Shown: positions 50,903 to 60,819 of the stretch, in pieces
Layout: each line of letters begins with the position of its first letter
How positions within the stretch are numbered: the stretch's first letter is position 1
Origin: Leyella stercorea
Lineage (GTDB): Bacteria > Bacteroidota > Bacteroidia > Bacteroidales > Bacteroidaceae
Length of the DNA: 64,000 bases
Direction of reading: 5' to 3'
Assembly: GCF_021531355.1 (NCBI RefSeq)
Contig: NZ_JADYTS010000007.1
Location: 1-64,000, forward strand
Translations under genes and position numbers: made by a program
Notes under the pieces: model-generated
What the model was told of the DNA's origin: nothing
What the model saw: the letters and a program-made list of their open reading frames with translations, nothing else
The model's database searches: none

Positions 50903-52900
50903 ATGGAAAAAGAAAAAGAGCAAATCCAATTGCCCGACAACGCCTTCACCGAGTTGAAGCCGGGCGAGGAGTACAAGCCGATTATGTCGCCGGGACAGAC
51001 CTATCCGGAGGTGAACATGTGGTCGGTGACATGGGGTATAATCATGGCTATGCTGTTCTCAGCAGCCGCAGCCTATCTCGGACTGAAGGTAGGACAGGTG
51101 TTTGAGGCTGCCATACCTATCGCCATAATTGCCGTAGGCGTGTCAACAGCCGCCAAGCGCAACAAGGCTTTGGGCGAGAACGTCATCATTCAGAGTATCG
51201 GAGCCTGCTCGGGTACTATCGTAGCCGGTGCCATCTTCACCCTGCCAGCCATCTACATCTTGCAGGCAAAGTATCCCGAGATGAGCGTTTCGTTCTTCAA
51301 GGTATTCTTCTCTTCGCTGTTGGGTGGTATACTTGGAATCCTGTTTATGATTCCGTTCCGTAAGTATTTCGTCAAGGACATGCACGGCAAGTATCCTTTC
51401 CCCGAGGCAACAGCCACCACTCAGGTTCTGGTCAGCGGCGAGAAGGGCGGTTCGCAGGCCAAGCCGTTGCTCGTAGCCGGTCTGGTAGGCGGTTTGTACG
51501 ACTTCATAGTAGCCACAGTAGGCTGGTGGAACGAGAACTTCACCACCCGTGTAATGGATTGGGGCGTGATGGCAGCCGACAAGGCCAAGCTCGTGTTCAA
51601 GGTGAATACCGGTGCCGCCGTGTTCGGTTTGGGATACATCATCGGTCTGAAGTATGCGTTCATCATCTGCCTTGGCTCGTTTGCCGTATGGTGGCTCATC
51701 GTGCCTGGAATGTCTATTGCTTTCCACAACGAGGTGTTGAACATCTGGAATCCGGAGATTACACAGACTGTAGGCGCAATGTCGCCTGAGGAGATATTCA
51801 AGTATTACGGCAAGAGCATTGGTATCGGTGGCATTGCTATGGCAGGTATCATAGGCATCATCAAGTCGTGGGGCATCATCAAGGGAGCCGTATCGCTTGC
51901 AGCCAACGAGATGAAGGGTGGAGCAAAGGCTTCGGCTGATACCGTACGCACACAGCGCGACATCTCGTTCAAGATTATCGCTATAGGCAGTATCGTCACT
52001 CTCATTGCTACATTCCTCTTCTTCTGGTTTGGAGTGATGGAAGGCAATCTGCTGTTTGCAGTTGTTGGCATTCTGCTTGTAGCCGTTATAGCGTTCCTCT
52101 TCACCACAGTGGCTGCCAATGCCATTGCCATTGTTGGCTCTAACCCCGTTTCGGGTATGACGCTCATGACGCTCATACTTGCATCGGTAGTGCTTGTAGC
52201 CGTTGGACTGAAGGGTACAGGCGGTATGGTGGCAGCGCTCATCATGGGTGGCGTTGTATGTACAGCGCTGTCGATGGCAGGTGGTTTCATCACCGATTTG
52301 AAGATTGGTTACTGGCTCGGAACGACACCTGCCAAGCAGGAATCATGGAAATTCCTCGGCACACTCGTTTCGGCTGCTACCGTAGGTGGCGTTATGATTC
52401 TGCTCAACCAGACTTACGGCTTTGCAAGCGGACAGCTTGCAGCTCCTCAGGCTAATGCTATGGCTGCCGTAATCGACCCGTTGATGAACGGTGTAGGTGC
52501 TCCGTGGGCGCTGTATGCAGTAGGTGCTGTCATTGCCATTGTGCTCACCTTCTTCAAGATTCCTGCCATTGCGTTTGCACTCGGTATGTTCATCCCGCTC
52601 GAACTGAACACTCCGCTCCTCGTGGGCGGTATCGTAAGCTGGTATGTTTCTACCCGTTCGAAGAACGCTGAGGTAAACCGTGAGCGCAACGAGAAGGGTA
52701 CTCTGCTTGCCAGTGGTTTCATTGCCGGCGGTGCGCTGATGGGTGTTGTATCGGCATTGCTGCGCTTCTGCGACGTTCACCTTGTGAGTGACGCATGGAT
52801 GGAGGGCTGGCTTGCCAACCCACTCTCGCAGATTGCTTCGCTTGCAGCCTACTGCTGCTTGATAGGCTACTTCATTGTGGCTACTAAAGTGAAAAAGTAA
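50903..52900 (+). CDS. OPT-family oligopeptide transporter
   Basis: A 665-residue integral membrane protein with about 15 hydrophobic segments. The N-terminus 'ELTVRA'-like region reads 'YPEVNMWSVTWGIIMAMLFS', then 'AAAYLGLKVGQVFEAAIPIA', 'NVIIQSIGACSGTIVAGAIF', 'KYPFPEATATTQVLVSGEKG' and 'ANAIAIVGSNPVSGMTLMTL', the conserved segments of the OPT family. It takes up small peptides or metal chelates. The aldo-keto reductase follows after 12 bp, probably in one transcript. Confidence 0.92.
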   Translation: MEKEKEQIQLPDNAFTELKPGEEYKPIMSPGQTYPEVNMWSVTWGIIMAMLFSAAAAYLGLKVGQVFEAAIPIAIIAVGVSTAAKRNKALGENVIIQSIGACSGTIVAGAIFTLPAIYILQAKYPEMSVSFFKVFFSSLLGGILGILFMIPFRKYFVKDMHGKYPFPEATATTQVLVSGEKGGSQAKPLLVAGLVGGLYDFIVATVGWWNENFTTRVMDWGVMAADKAKLVFKVNTGAAVFGLGYIIGLKYAFIICLGSFAVWWLIVPGMSIAFHNEVLNIWNPEITQTVGAMSPEEIFKYYGKSIGIGGIAMAGIIGIIKSWGIIKGAVSLAANEMKGGAKASADTVRTQRDISFKIIAIGSIVTLIATFLFFWFGVMEGNLLFAVVGILLVAVIAFLFTTVAANAIAIVGSNPVSGMTLMTLILASVVLVAVGLKGTGGMVAALIMGGVVCTALSMAGGFITDLKIGYWLGTTPAKQESWKFLGTLVSAATVGGVMILLNQTYGFASGQLAAPQANAMAAVIDPLMNGVGAPWALYAVGAVIAIVLTFFKIPAIAFALGMFIPLELNTPLLVGGIVSWYVSTRSKNAEVNRERNEKGTLLASGFIAGGALMGVVSALLRFCDVHLVSDAWMEGWLANPLSQIASLAAYCCLIGYFIVATKVKK

Positions 52901-52912
52901 ATACTATAATAT

Positions 52913-53872
52913 ATGAATCTGAAAGGATTGTATAAAGCTGACGAGCATCGCTATGACAATGGCGATGCTCTCTTTGTACGCTGCGGTCGCAGCGGCGTTA
53001 TGCTTCCAAAGGTAAGTTTAGGATTCTGGCATAACTTCGGAAGCGTAGATTCTTATGAGCGTAGCCGCGCCATTACCCACTGCGCTTTCGACCATGGCAT
53101 CACCCATTTCGACCTCGCCAACAATTACGGTCCCGTCAACGGTAGTGCCGAGGAGACGTTGGGCCGACTCATGGACGATGACTTCCGCCCTTATCGCGAC
53201 GAACTCTTCATTGCTACGAAGGCGGGATATGAGATGTGGCAGGGCCCTTACGGTAACTGGGGTTCGCGAAAGTCGCTCATGGCGAGTCTCGACCAGAGTC
53301 TGAAGCGAATGCATCTCGACTATGTCGACCTCTTCTACAGCCACCGTTACGACCCCGATACTCCGCTCGAAGAGACTCTGCAGGCTTTGGTAGACATCGT
53401 GCGTCAGGGCAAGGCACTGTATGTCGGCATCAGCCGTTGGCCGCTTGAAGCGCTGAAGATAGCCGACCGGTATCTGCGTGAACATGATGTTCCGCTCCTG
53501 ATATATCAGGGCCGTCTCAATATGCTCGACCGTTCGCCTCAGGATGAGGGCATACTCGACTACTGTGCCGAGCACGGCATTGGCTTCATTTCGTTCTCGC
53601 CGCTTGCCCAAGGACTGCTCACCGACCGCTATCTCAACGGTATTCCGGAGGACAGCCGCATGGCTCGCGAGCATTTCCTTAAGCATAGCATGCTCACACC
53701 GGAGCTGCTTGCCCATCTGAAACAGCTCAATGCTCATGCAGAAGCGCAAGGCAAGACTCTCGCCGAGATGGCTCTAAGATGGATATTGGAGCAGAAGGGT
53801 GTGACGAGTGTGCTCGTAGGAGCAAGCTCGCCCGAGCAGTTGCTGAAGAATCTGAAGTGTATTGCTGAATAA
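52913..53872 (+). CDS. Aldo/keto reductase (YghZ/MgrA-like)
   Basis: A 319-residue NADPH-dependent reductase with a TIM barrel. The catalytic tetrad is visible as Asp and Tyr in 'FDLANNYGP' (residues about 62-70), Lys in 'IATKAGYEMW' and His in 'DLFYSHRYDPD'. 'GISRWPLEALKIA' and 'GVTSVLVGASSPEQLLKNL' close the cofactor site. It is most like E. coli YghZ, which reduces glyceraldehyde-3-phosphate and methylglyoxal-type aldehydes. Confidence 0.9.
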   Translation: MNLKGLYKADEHRYDNGDALFVRCGRSGVMLPKVSLGFWHNFGSVDSYERSRAITHCAFDHGITHFDLANNYGPVNGSAEETLGRLMDDDFRPYRDELFIATKAGYEMWQGPYGNWGSRKSLMASLDQSLKRMHLDYVDLFYSHRYDPDTPLEETLQALVDIVRQGKALYVGISRWPLEALKIADRYLREHDVPLLIYQGRLNMLDRSPQDEGILDYCAEHGIGFISFSPLAQGLLTDRYLNGIPEDSRMAREHFLKHSMLTPELLAHLKQLNAHAEAQGKTLAEMALRWILEQKGVTSVLVGASSPEQLLKNLKCIAE

Positions 53873-53877
53873 ATATA

Positions 53878-53908
53878 AAACCGGAACGGCGGACTCCCGT
53901 TCCGGTTT
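53878..53908. terminator. Bidirectional terminator between the reductase and hexosaminidase genes
   Basis: AAACCGGAACG-N9-CGTTCCGGTTT is a perfect 11-bp stem between two convergent genes. Confidence 0.88.
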
Positions 53909-53925
53909 ATTGTAAGTTTCTATAT

Positions 53926-56262
53926 TTACTTAACGCTAATTTCGTCAACGAAGAGGAAGCCTGGCTTTCCCTTACCTGCATGCCAGTCGGGAATGCTGTG
54001 CTCAGATGTAGCATGCACCTTGATGTAGCGTGCTTTGGTCTGTGAGAAGTTCAGCTCGTAAGTGTTAATGCCGTCGGCTGAATTCTTCTCCAATGCAGGC
54101 AGAGCCTTGTTGGCTACGGTGGTGAATGCTATGCCGTCGGTAGAAACGCTTACCTCGATGTTGCGAGCGTCGAATATCCACGAGCCCTTCTCAACGCATG
54201 TGTTGAGGCTCACGCTCGATACGTCTGTGGGCTTCTTAAGGTCGATGACGGCTTCAAGGTCGTTGCCGCTGAATCCCAACCAGCGGCCGGTGCCGAAGCC
54301 CTTGTCGCCTACGAGTCCGTCGGTAAGAGTAACGCCACCATTGTAGGTGTAGCTCTTATGGGTGGGCTGAAGTAACTTAACCGGGCATGCTGTAGCCTTG
54401 TTGAATACGATGTCCTGACTGCTTACCTGGCTGCTCTTGCCGTTGCGGAAAGCGGTTGCACGTATCTTGGCAGATTTCTGCAGATGGATGGCACCGGTAT
54501 AGAGTGTACTGCTGGCAGTAGGCTGGCTTCCGTCGAGAGTGTAGCGAATCTCAGCATCGCCAGCTGTAGTCATGTGTACAACAATCTCGCGCCACTTAGT
54601 GTCGCTGTCGATGCTGATGTTTACGTTGTACAGATGCTTGGCATAGTTGTAGCCGAGACGGTCGTACAGATTAGTGAGGCTGATGAGTCGGTTGGTGAAG
54701 TCGTTGTAGTCCTTCAGTTGGGGCTGTGTCCACTGTACCTCGCTCAATGCAGCTAATCGTGGCAGAGCCATATACTGCATGTGCTTGAATGTAGGCATAT
54801 ACTCGGTCCAGATGTTTGCCTGAACACCGATGATGTGACGAGCCTCGTCTGTAGTCAGTTCCTTAGGCATCGGCTCGTAAGAATATACACGCTGCAAGGG
54901 CAGATAGCCACCGATGGCAAGCGGCTCGTTAGCTTTGTCGAGCGACTGGTAATAGTCGAAGTAGAGGTAGCTGTTAGGAGTCATCACTACGTCGTGGTTC
55001 TGCTTGGCTGCGGCAATGCCTCCGGCTTCGCCTCGCCATGACATTACGGTAGCGCCCTCAGCGAGTCCACCCTCCAGAATCTCGTCCCAACCGATAGTGT
55101 TGCGTCCGAGCGACTTCAGATAGTTGGAAGCGTGTGTGATAACGTAGCTCTGCAGACGTTCTTCGGCAGAGTGTCCATCCTTAGCCTCCAGATGCAGGGC
55201 CTTGATGCGAGCCTGGCACTTAGGACATTCTTTCCATCTTACCTTCGGACACTCGTCGCCACCCACGTGGATGTATTTTGACGGGAACAACTGTGTGACC
55301 TCCTTGAGTACGTTGTCGATGAAAGTCATTACCTTGTCGTTGCCAGCGCAGAGCACGTCGTCGGAAATGCCCCACTTCTGCCATACCTTATACGGACCTC
55401 CGGTGCATCCGAGTTCGGGATAAGCAGCAAGAGCAGCCTGCATGTGTCCTGGCAGGTCGATTTCGGGAACGATAGTGATATAGCGGTCGGCTGCATATTT
55501 AACAATGTCGCGTATCTGCTGTTGTGTGTAGAAGCCGTCGTAAGGCTTGCCGTCGTACTTTTCGGCATCATATCCAATATGGCCAACCACAGTCTGGGCG
55601 CGCTTTGCACCAATCTTGGTGAGCAACGGATATTTCTTTATCTCGATGCGCCATCCTTGGTCGTCGGTAAGGTGCCAGTGGAAGCGGTTGATGTTGTGCA
55701 GTGCGAGCATGTCGATAAACTGATATATCGAGTCGGCTGTTACGAAATGGCGTGACACGTCAAGGTGGGTGCCGCGATAGGCAAAGCGTGGTGCGTCAGC
55801 GATGTGAACGGCTGGTATGCTCACTTGTGTAGCTTTGCCGTTGCAGAGTGGCAACGACTTGCGCAGAGTCTGGATACCGTAGAACACGCCCGCAGCCGAA
55901 GCGCCGGCAATACGAATCTGCTTGGTATTGGTGTCGAGCGTATAGCCTTCGGCATTGCTAATGTTTTTGTTGATAGACAAAACTATAGCAGTGCATCCTT
56001 TTGTCAGTTTGCCGATAGTGGGGCGAATGCCTGTGGCTTGCTGAATGTATGAGGCAAGCATGTTGGCGTTGCGTTTCATGTCCTGGCTGTTGGCTTGCAG
56101 GCAGATGACAGTATTGGCATTGAGCACGAAGGGTGCACTAGCGTCAGCAACGACCTGCTGTGGTTGTGGAATAATATTGAAGTCCGCAGTTTGTCCCATT
56201 GCGGTTGAGGGCAGGAGGAATGCCATAGCGGCAATGGCTCCTGTCAATAATTTCTGATTCAT
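53926..56262 (-). CDS. Beta-N-acetylhexosaminidase, GH20
   Basis: A 778-residue exported enzyme that removes terminal GlcNAc or GalNAc from glycans. Signal peptide 'LLTGAIAAMAFLLPSTAMGQ'; GH20b domain, then the catalytic barrel with 'RGTHLDVSRHFVTADSIYQF', 'HWHLTDDQGWRIEIKKYP' and the catalytic Asp-Glu pair in 'HVGGDECPK' near residue 336. After about residue 600 a chitobiase-like and a discoidin/CBM32-like domain follow ('FSGNDLEAVIDL', 'SQTKARYIKVHA'). It supplies the window's sialic-acid and amino-sugar metabolism with free hexosamine. Confidence 0.93.
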   Translation of the reverse strand: MNQKLLTGAIAAMAFLLPSTAMGQTADFNIIPQPQQVVADASAPFVLNANTVICLQANSQDMKRNANMLASYIQQATGIRPTIGKLTKGCTAIVLSINKNISNAEGYTLDTNTKQIRIAGASAAGVFYGIQTLRKSLPLCNGKATQVSIPAVHIADAPRFAYRGTHLDVSRHFVTADSIYQFIDMLALHNINRFHWHLTDDQGWRIEIKKYPLLTKIGAKRAQTVVGHIGYDAEKYDGKPYDGFYTQQQIRDIVKYAADRYITIVPEIDLPGHMQAALAAYPELGCTGGPYKVWQKWGISDDVLCAGNDKVMTFIDNVLKEVTQLFPSKYIHVGGDECPKVRWKECPKCQARIKALHLEAKDGHSAEERLQSYVITHASNYLKSLGRNTIGWDEILEGGLAEGATVMSWRGEAGGIAAAKQNHDVVMTPNSYLYFDYYQSLDKANEPLAIGGYLPLQRVYSYEPMPKELTTDEARHIIGVQANIWTEYMPTFKHMQYMALPRLAALSEVQWTQPQLKDYNDFTNRLISLTNLYDRLGYNYAKHLYNVNISIDSDTKWREIVVHMTTAGDAEIRYTLDGSQPTASSTLYTGAIHLQKSAKIRATAFRNGKSSQVSSQDIVFNKATACPVKLLQPTHKSYTYNGGVTLTDGLVGDKGFGTGRWLGFSGNDLEAVIDLKKPTDVSSVSLNTCVEKGSWIFDARNIEVSVSTDGIAFTTVANKALPALEKNSADGINTYELNFSQTKARYIKVHATSEHSIPDWHAGKGKPGFLFVDEISVK

Positions 56263-56368
56263 TGTTTGTTTAGTGAAATGTAGGTTTTATTATTATAATG
56301 GCTTATTAAAGCAGAATATTCTTTCCTATGCAAAATTATAGAAAAAAAACGAGACTAAATTATTAACG

Positions 56369-57589
56369 TCATTTCTTTTTCTGTGTATTCGGCAGAAAGC
56401 CAGCTATAATGCCCAATAGAGGCAGCAGGGAACTTACACGGAATATGAATTCTATGCTGGTTTTGTCGGCAAGCCATCCGAAGAAAGCCGAGCCGAGTCC
56501 GCCCAGACCAAACATCAGTCCGAAGAATATTCCGGCTATCATTCCAATCTTGTCTGGCATGAGGTCGGTAGCGTAAACTACGATTGACGAGAATGCCGAA
56601 GCGATAATCAGTCCGGATAGGAATGTGAATATAATGGTCCATGCGAGGTTGGCAAAGGGCATTGCCAACGCGAATGGGGCGGCTCCGAGTATGGAGAACC
56701 AGATGACGTATTTGCGTCCGAACTTGTCGCCCAGCATTCCACCTGCAACAGTGCCAATGGCAAAGGCTGCAAGAAACACGAACAGACAAATCTGCGAGGT
56801 CTGCACCGAGACACCGAACTTGTCGATTAGGAAGAATGTGAAGTAGCTCGTAATGCACGATGTGTAGAAGTATTTTGAGAATACAAGCATTACGAGAATG
56901 AACAATGCCCAGTATTTGGCACGCTTCGAAATATCGTTGTTCATTGTTGGGTTGCGCTGCTTGTTAACGGCTATGTACGCCAAACGTGCCTTATACCATG
57001 CGCCGAGTCGCACCATGATGAGTGCTGCAAGCAGTGCGGCGATGGCAAACCACGATATAGAGTGCTGTCCAAAGGGCAAGACGATGATGGCTGCAAGCAA
57101 CGGTCCGAGAGCCGATCCTCCGTTACCTCCTACCTGAAATATGGATTGTGCCAGACTCTTTCTGCCTCCTGATGCCATCTGAGTGACTCGCGATGCGGTG
57201 GGATGGAATATCGACGAACCCAGTCCGACGATGCTTACCGCCAGCAGTATAAGCACATAATTCTCGGCAAAGGCGAGCAATAGCAGTCCGGTCAGCGTGA
57301 AGCACATACCAATAGACAATGCGTAAGGACGTGGATGACGGTCGGCATAGAGGCCCGTGAATGGTTGCAGAATCGACGAAGTCATCTGGAAAATGAGAGT
57401 GATGATTCCAATTTGCGCAAACGAGAAGCCGAACTTGTCCTTGATGATAGGGTAGATGGACGGTATGATTGACTGAATCATATCGTTGAGAAAATGCGAA
57501 ATTCCGCAAATAACGAGTATGGAATACACCGTACCTTCGGTCATTGTGGGGTTGCCCTTAATCTTGTTGCCTATTGATTTTATATTCAT
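56369..57589 (-). CDS. MFS transporter, fosmidomycin-resistance (Fsr)-like
   Basis: A 406-residue 12-helix transporter. 'ISHFLNDMIQSIIPSIYPII' and 'KFGFSFAQIGIITLIFQMTS' near the N-terminus, 'GLYADRHPRPYALSIGM' and 'FHPTASRVTQMASGGRKSLA' are the signatures of the Fsr/YnfM-like group, which exports small drugs. It lies 106 bp upstream of the hexosaminidase gene on the same strand, with no terminator seen between them. Confidence 0.87.
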   Translation of the reverse strand: MNIKSIGNKIKGNPTMTEGTVYSILVICGISHFLNDMIQSIIPSIYPIIKDKFGFSFAQIGIITLIFQMTSSILQPFTGLYADRHPRPYALSIGMCFTLTGLLLLAFAENYVLILLAVSIVGLGSSIFHPTASRVTQMASGGRKSLAQSIFQVGGNGGSALGPLLAAIIVLPFGQHSISWFAIAALLAALIMVRLGAWYKARLAYIAVNKQRNPTMNNDISKRAKYWALFILVMLVFSKYFYTSCITSYFTFFLIDKFGVSVQTSQICLFVFLAAFAIGTVAGGMLGDKFGRKYVIWFSILGAAPFALAMPFANLAWTIIFTFLSGLIIASAFSSIVVYATDLMPDKIGMIAGIFFGLMFGLGGLGSAFFGWLADKTSIEFIFRVSSLLPLLGIIAGFLPNTQKKK

Positions 57590-57701
57590 AATAATGTGTA
57601 TAGAATTTTACGCTTGTGCAAAATTATAAAAAAATAGTCGTCTGTAATATTGTAATTTGATAAAAAACTTGTGCAGGCTTCTCTGTCTGAGATTTTAATG
57701 T

Positions 57702-57709
57702 TAACTTTG
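57702..57709 (+). promoter_or_regulatory. -7 box of dnaG
   Basis: TAACTTTG (TAnnTTTG) is 54 bp before the dnaG ATG. Confidence 0.5.
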
Positions 57710-57763
57710 TATTTGGCTTATTGTGTTATGAAGCCAAAAATGCATAGTTAACATTAACGACAA

Positions 57764-59752
57764 ATGATAGACCACGCTACAGTAGAAAGAATAAAGGATG
57801 CAGCCAATATTGTTGAGGTAGTTTCGGAGTTTGTCACGCTGCGACGCAGTGGGGCGAACTATAAGGGACTGTGTCCTTTTCACGATGAGAAGACCCCATC
57901 GTTCTATGTTTCGCCTGCACGTGGCATGTGTCATTGTTTCAGTTGTGGTAAAGGAGGCAATCCGATAGGTTTTCTGATGGAGCACGAGCAGATGACTTAT
58001 CCCGAAGCTCTGCGCTGGCTTGCCAACAAATATCATATCGAAATACGTGAGCGCGAACTCACCGACTACGAAAAGCGTGAGCAGAGTGAGCGCGAGAGTA
58101 TGTTCATTGTCAATGAGTGGGCGATGAAATACTTCCAGGACAAGATGCAGAACGACCCCGACGGCATTGCAATTGGTATGCAGTATTTCCGCAGCCGTGG
58201 GTTTCGCGACGACATAATACAGAAGTTCCAGCTTGGTTACGACCTTGCCGACCGTCGTGCTTTTGCCGTTGCTGCTCTTGGCAAGGGATATAAGGAGGAG
58301 TTCATACTGAAGACAGGCATCTGCTACAAGAACGACCGTGGCGAACTGATCGACCGATATGCCGGTCGTGTCATATTCCCGTGGATTGGTATTAGTGGCA
58401 AGGTGGTGGGCTTCGGAGGCCGATTGCTCGACTCGCGCACCAAGGGTGTCAATCAGAAGTATGTCAACTCGCCCGACTCGGAGATTTATCACAAGGACCG
58501 TGAGTTGTACGGATTGTATCAGGCTAAAAAGGCAATAGCCAAGGAAGACCGCGTATTCATGGTAGAGGGTTACACCGACGTCATATCAATGCACCAGTGT
58601 GGCATTGAGAATGTGGTGGCAAACTCGGGCACGGCACTGTCGACTCATCAGATACACATACTCCATCGCTTCACGTCCAACATCACTCTGCTGTACGACG
58701 GCGATGCGGCTGGCATCCATGCCGCTATGCGCGGAACAGACATGCTGCTATCCGAAGGCATGAACCTGAAAGTGTTGCTGTTGCCCGATGGCGACGACCC
58801 CGACTCGTTCTCGCGCAAGCATACGGCTGCCGATTTCCGTAAGTATATTGAGGAGCATCAGACCGACTTCATACAGTTTAAGACCGACCTGCTGCTGCGC
58901 AATGAGCGCGACCCGTTGAAGCGTTCTGAGGCAATCAACTCAATCATACGCAGCATCTCGTTTGTCATCAATCCCATCTTGCGCGACACGTATATACACG
59001 ACTGCTCAGTGCGTATGGGACTGAACGAGGCTACGCTCATCAACACACTCAACGGTTTCATACGCAACAACCGTGAGGAGCGCACCTCGGAAGAGACACG
59101 TGCCGCACAGCAACAGCAGCGCATTCAGACTCCGCAGCCCACTGTCAGCCAGACAACACCATTGCAGCAGGCGTCGAAGGTGGAGCGTATGCTTGTAGAA
59201 ATGGTAATACGTCATGGCGACACTGTAATATATGATAATGTAGAGACAGAGGACGGTGGGGTGATGAGTCTTAATATAGCGCAGTATATTGACTATAATC
59301 TGAGTGTTGACGGACTGAAACTCGCCAATCCATTGTTTGCAAAGATACTTCAGGAGGCAGTGGCGCATAGCGAGGACGAGGGTTTCAATGCCGAACAGTT
59401 CTTCATCCATCATGAGGATATCGACGTGTCGCGCATTGCCACCGATCTTTGTGTTGACAAATATCGTATGCTCGACGAGCAGAAAAGTGCTGCCAATGCT
59501 GAGCCTAAGAACAAAGACGAATTGAAAGCAGAAGAGGAAAACCGAATCGAGAACCTTCGTCAGCAGACCGAACATCTGCTCAACGATTTCCGAATGGACT
59601 ATCTTGAGCAGCATCTGCGACAGCTGCAAGCGCAGATATTACAGGCTGCTGGTGATAACGAACGCCTCATGCAGCTTATGGAAGAATATAAGACAGCCCA
59701 CGAGTTGAGGTCGAAACTCGCCCGACTGTTGGGCAACAACATCATAGCGTAA
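57764..59752 (+). CDS. dnaG: DNA primase DnaG
   Basis: A 662-residue primase that lays RNA primers at the replication fork. The CHC2 zinc finger 'CPFHDEKTPSFYVSPARGMC' then 'HCFSCGKGG' is at residues about 39-67. 'VIFPWIGISGKVVGFGGRLL' follows, then the Toprim core 'VEGYTDVISMH' near residue 267 and 'LYDGDAAGIHAAMRG' near 312. The C-terminal third is Gln-rich, then helical, as in the DnaB-interacting tail of Bacteroidetes DnaG. It is transcribed alone and has a hairpin terminator. Confidence 0.96.
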   Translation: MIDHATVERIKDAANIVEVVSEFVTLRRSGANYKGLCPFHDEKTPSFYVSPARGMCHCFSCGKGGNPIGFLMEHEQMTYPEALRWLANKYHIEIRERELTDYEKREQSERESMFIVNEWAMKYFQDKMQNDPDGIAIGMQYFRSRGFRDDIIQKFQLGYDLADRRAFAVAALGKGYKEEFILKTGICYKNDRGELIDRYAGRVIFPWIGISGKVVGFGGRLLDSRTKGVNQKYVNSPDSEIYHKDRELYGLYQAKKAIAKEDRVFMVEGYTDVISMHQCGIENVVANSGTALSTHQIHILHRFTSNITLLYDGDAAGIHAAMRGTDMLLSEGMNLKVLLLPDGDDPDSFSRKHTAADFRKYIEEHQTDFIQFKTDLLLRNERDPLKRSEAINSIIRSISFVINPILRDTYIHDCSVRMGLNEATLINTLNGFIRNNREERTSEETRAAQQQQRIQTPQPTVSQTTPLQQASKVERMLVEMVIRHGDTVIYDNVETEDGGVMSLNIAQYIDYNLSVDGLKLANPLFAKILQEAVAHSEDEGFNAEQFFIHHEDIDVSRIATDLCVDKYRMLDEQKSAANAEPKNKDELKAEEENRIENLRQQTEHLLNDFRMDYLEQHLRQLQAQILQAAGDNERLMQLMEEYKTAHELRSKLARLLGNNIIA

Positions 59753-59760
59753 ACGCAATA

Positions 59761-59788
59761 TACCGCAGGTCGGAGTAATCCTGCGGTA
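59761..59788 (+). terminator. Terminator after dnaG
   Basis: TACCGCAGG-N10-CCTGCGGTA, a perfect 9-bp stem; the T tract is weak. Confidence 0.7.
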
Positions 59789-59820
59789 ATAAATATAAAT
59801 AATCAAAAACAACACACATT

Positions 59821-60156
59821 ATGTATTACATCGAAAAGACTCTTGAAATTTCGGCGTGTCATCGCCTTAAGCTTTCATACGAGAGCAAGTGTCAGAACCT
59901 GCATGGTCACAATTGGATCATCACCGTTTATTGCAAGTCGCGCGAACTTAACAGCGACGGAATGGTGGTAGACTTCACCCACATCAAGCAACTTGTGCAA
60001 GAACGTCTTGACCATGCCAATCTCAACGAGGTATTGCCCTTCAATCCCACAGCCGAAAACATAGCGCGATGGGTGACCGAGCAGATACCGCAATGCTATC
60101 GTTGCATGGTGCAGGAGAGCGAGGGCAACAAAGCCATATACGACGCAGAAGATTAA
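59821..60156 (+). CDS. queD: 6-carboxytetrahydropterin synthase QueD
   Basis: A 111-residue enzyme of queuosine synthesis that makes 6-carboxytetrahydropterin from dihydroneopterin triphosphate. Zinc ligands are in 'SACHRL' (residues about 11-16) and 'LHGHNW' (29-34); the catalytic Cys is in 'SKCQNL' just before. 'GMVVDFTHIKQLV' and 'NPTAENIARW' follow, and 'VQESEGNKAIY' is the substrate-binding end. QueE follows, so the two early steps are encoded together. Confidence 0.95.
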   Translation: MYYIEKTLEISACHRLKLSYESKCQNLHGHNWIITVYCKSRELNSDGMVVDFTHIKQLVQERLDHANLNEVLPFNPTAENIARWVTEQIPQCYRCMVQESEGNKAIYDAED

Positions 60157-60198
60157 GATAGCTGATAACAACGTATTATTGAACCATTTAAGTTTTGC

Positions 60199-60786
60199 AT
60201 GCACACTGGCATGCTGTTTCAGATGAAAAGAGTCAACGATATTTTCTATTCATTGCAAGGCGAAGGACGCAACACAGGACGTGCTGCGATATTCATCCGT
60301 TTTGCAGGTTGCAACTTGAAGTGTCCGTTTTGCGACACCGATTTTGCACAATACGAGGAGATGAGCGACGAAGATATACTCAATCGGATTAAGTCTTACC
60401 CCTCGCACTTTGTTGTTCTAACCGGCGGCGAACCTTCGCTTCAGGTAGACCGACATCTGGTCAATCTTCTTCATAGCCACGGATACGAACTGGCAATGGA
60501 GACCAACGGTACTCACCCGATAGTCGACGGCATCGACTGGATAACATGTTCACCCAAAGGCAACACCGTCATCAAGCGATGCAACGAACTGAAGTGTATC
60601 TTTGAGGAAACCACTCAGGTGCCTGACGACCATGGCATCTGTGCCGAATACAAATACCTACAACCTTGCGACGTGCAGGATGCCGAGCGCAATGCACAAA
60701 TAGTAAAGCGCTGTTTCGACTATATCCTGCAGCATCCCGAATGGCGAATGTCGCTGCAGACGCACAAACTCGTAGGGTTCAAGTAA
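60199..60786 (+). CDS. queE: 7-carboxy-7-deazaguanine synthase QueE (radical SAM)
   Basis: A 195-residue radical SAM enzyme from ATG 60199; ATG 60223, giving 187 residues and the family's usual start 'MKRVNDIFYSLQGEGRNTG', is equally likely. The iron-sulfur motif is C-x3-C-x2-C in 'CNLKCPFCDTDF', followed by 'FVVLTGGEPSLQ' and 'AMETNGTHPI'. It rearranges 6-carboxytetrahydropterin to 7-carboxy-7-deazaguanine, the product of the QueD step being its substrate. The region upstream has a small palindrome (GCATGC-N6-GCATGC at 60197-60214) that overlaps the first start. Confidence 0.94.
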   Translation: MHTGMLFQMKRVNDIFYSLQGEGRNTGRAAIFIRFAGCNLKCPFCDTDFAQYEEMSDEDILNRIKSYPSHFVVLTGGEPSLQVDRHLVNLLHSHGYELAMETNGTHPIVDGIDWITCSPKGNTVIKRCNELKCIFEETTQVPDDHGICAEYKYLQPCDVQDAERNAQIVKRCFDYILQHPEWRMSLQTHKLVGFK

Positions 60787-60819
60787 TATAGTTGAGAGTT
60801 GAAAGTGAGGAACCGAAGT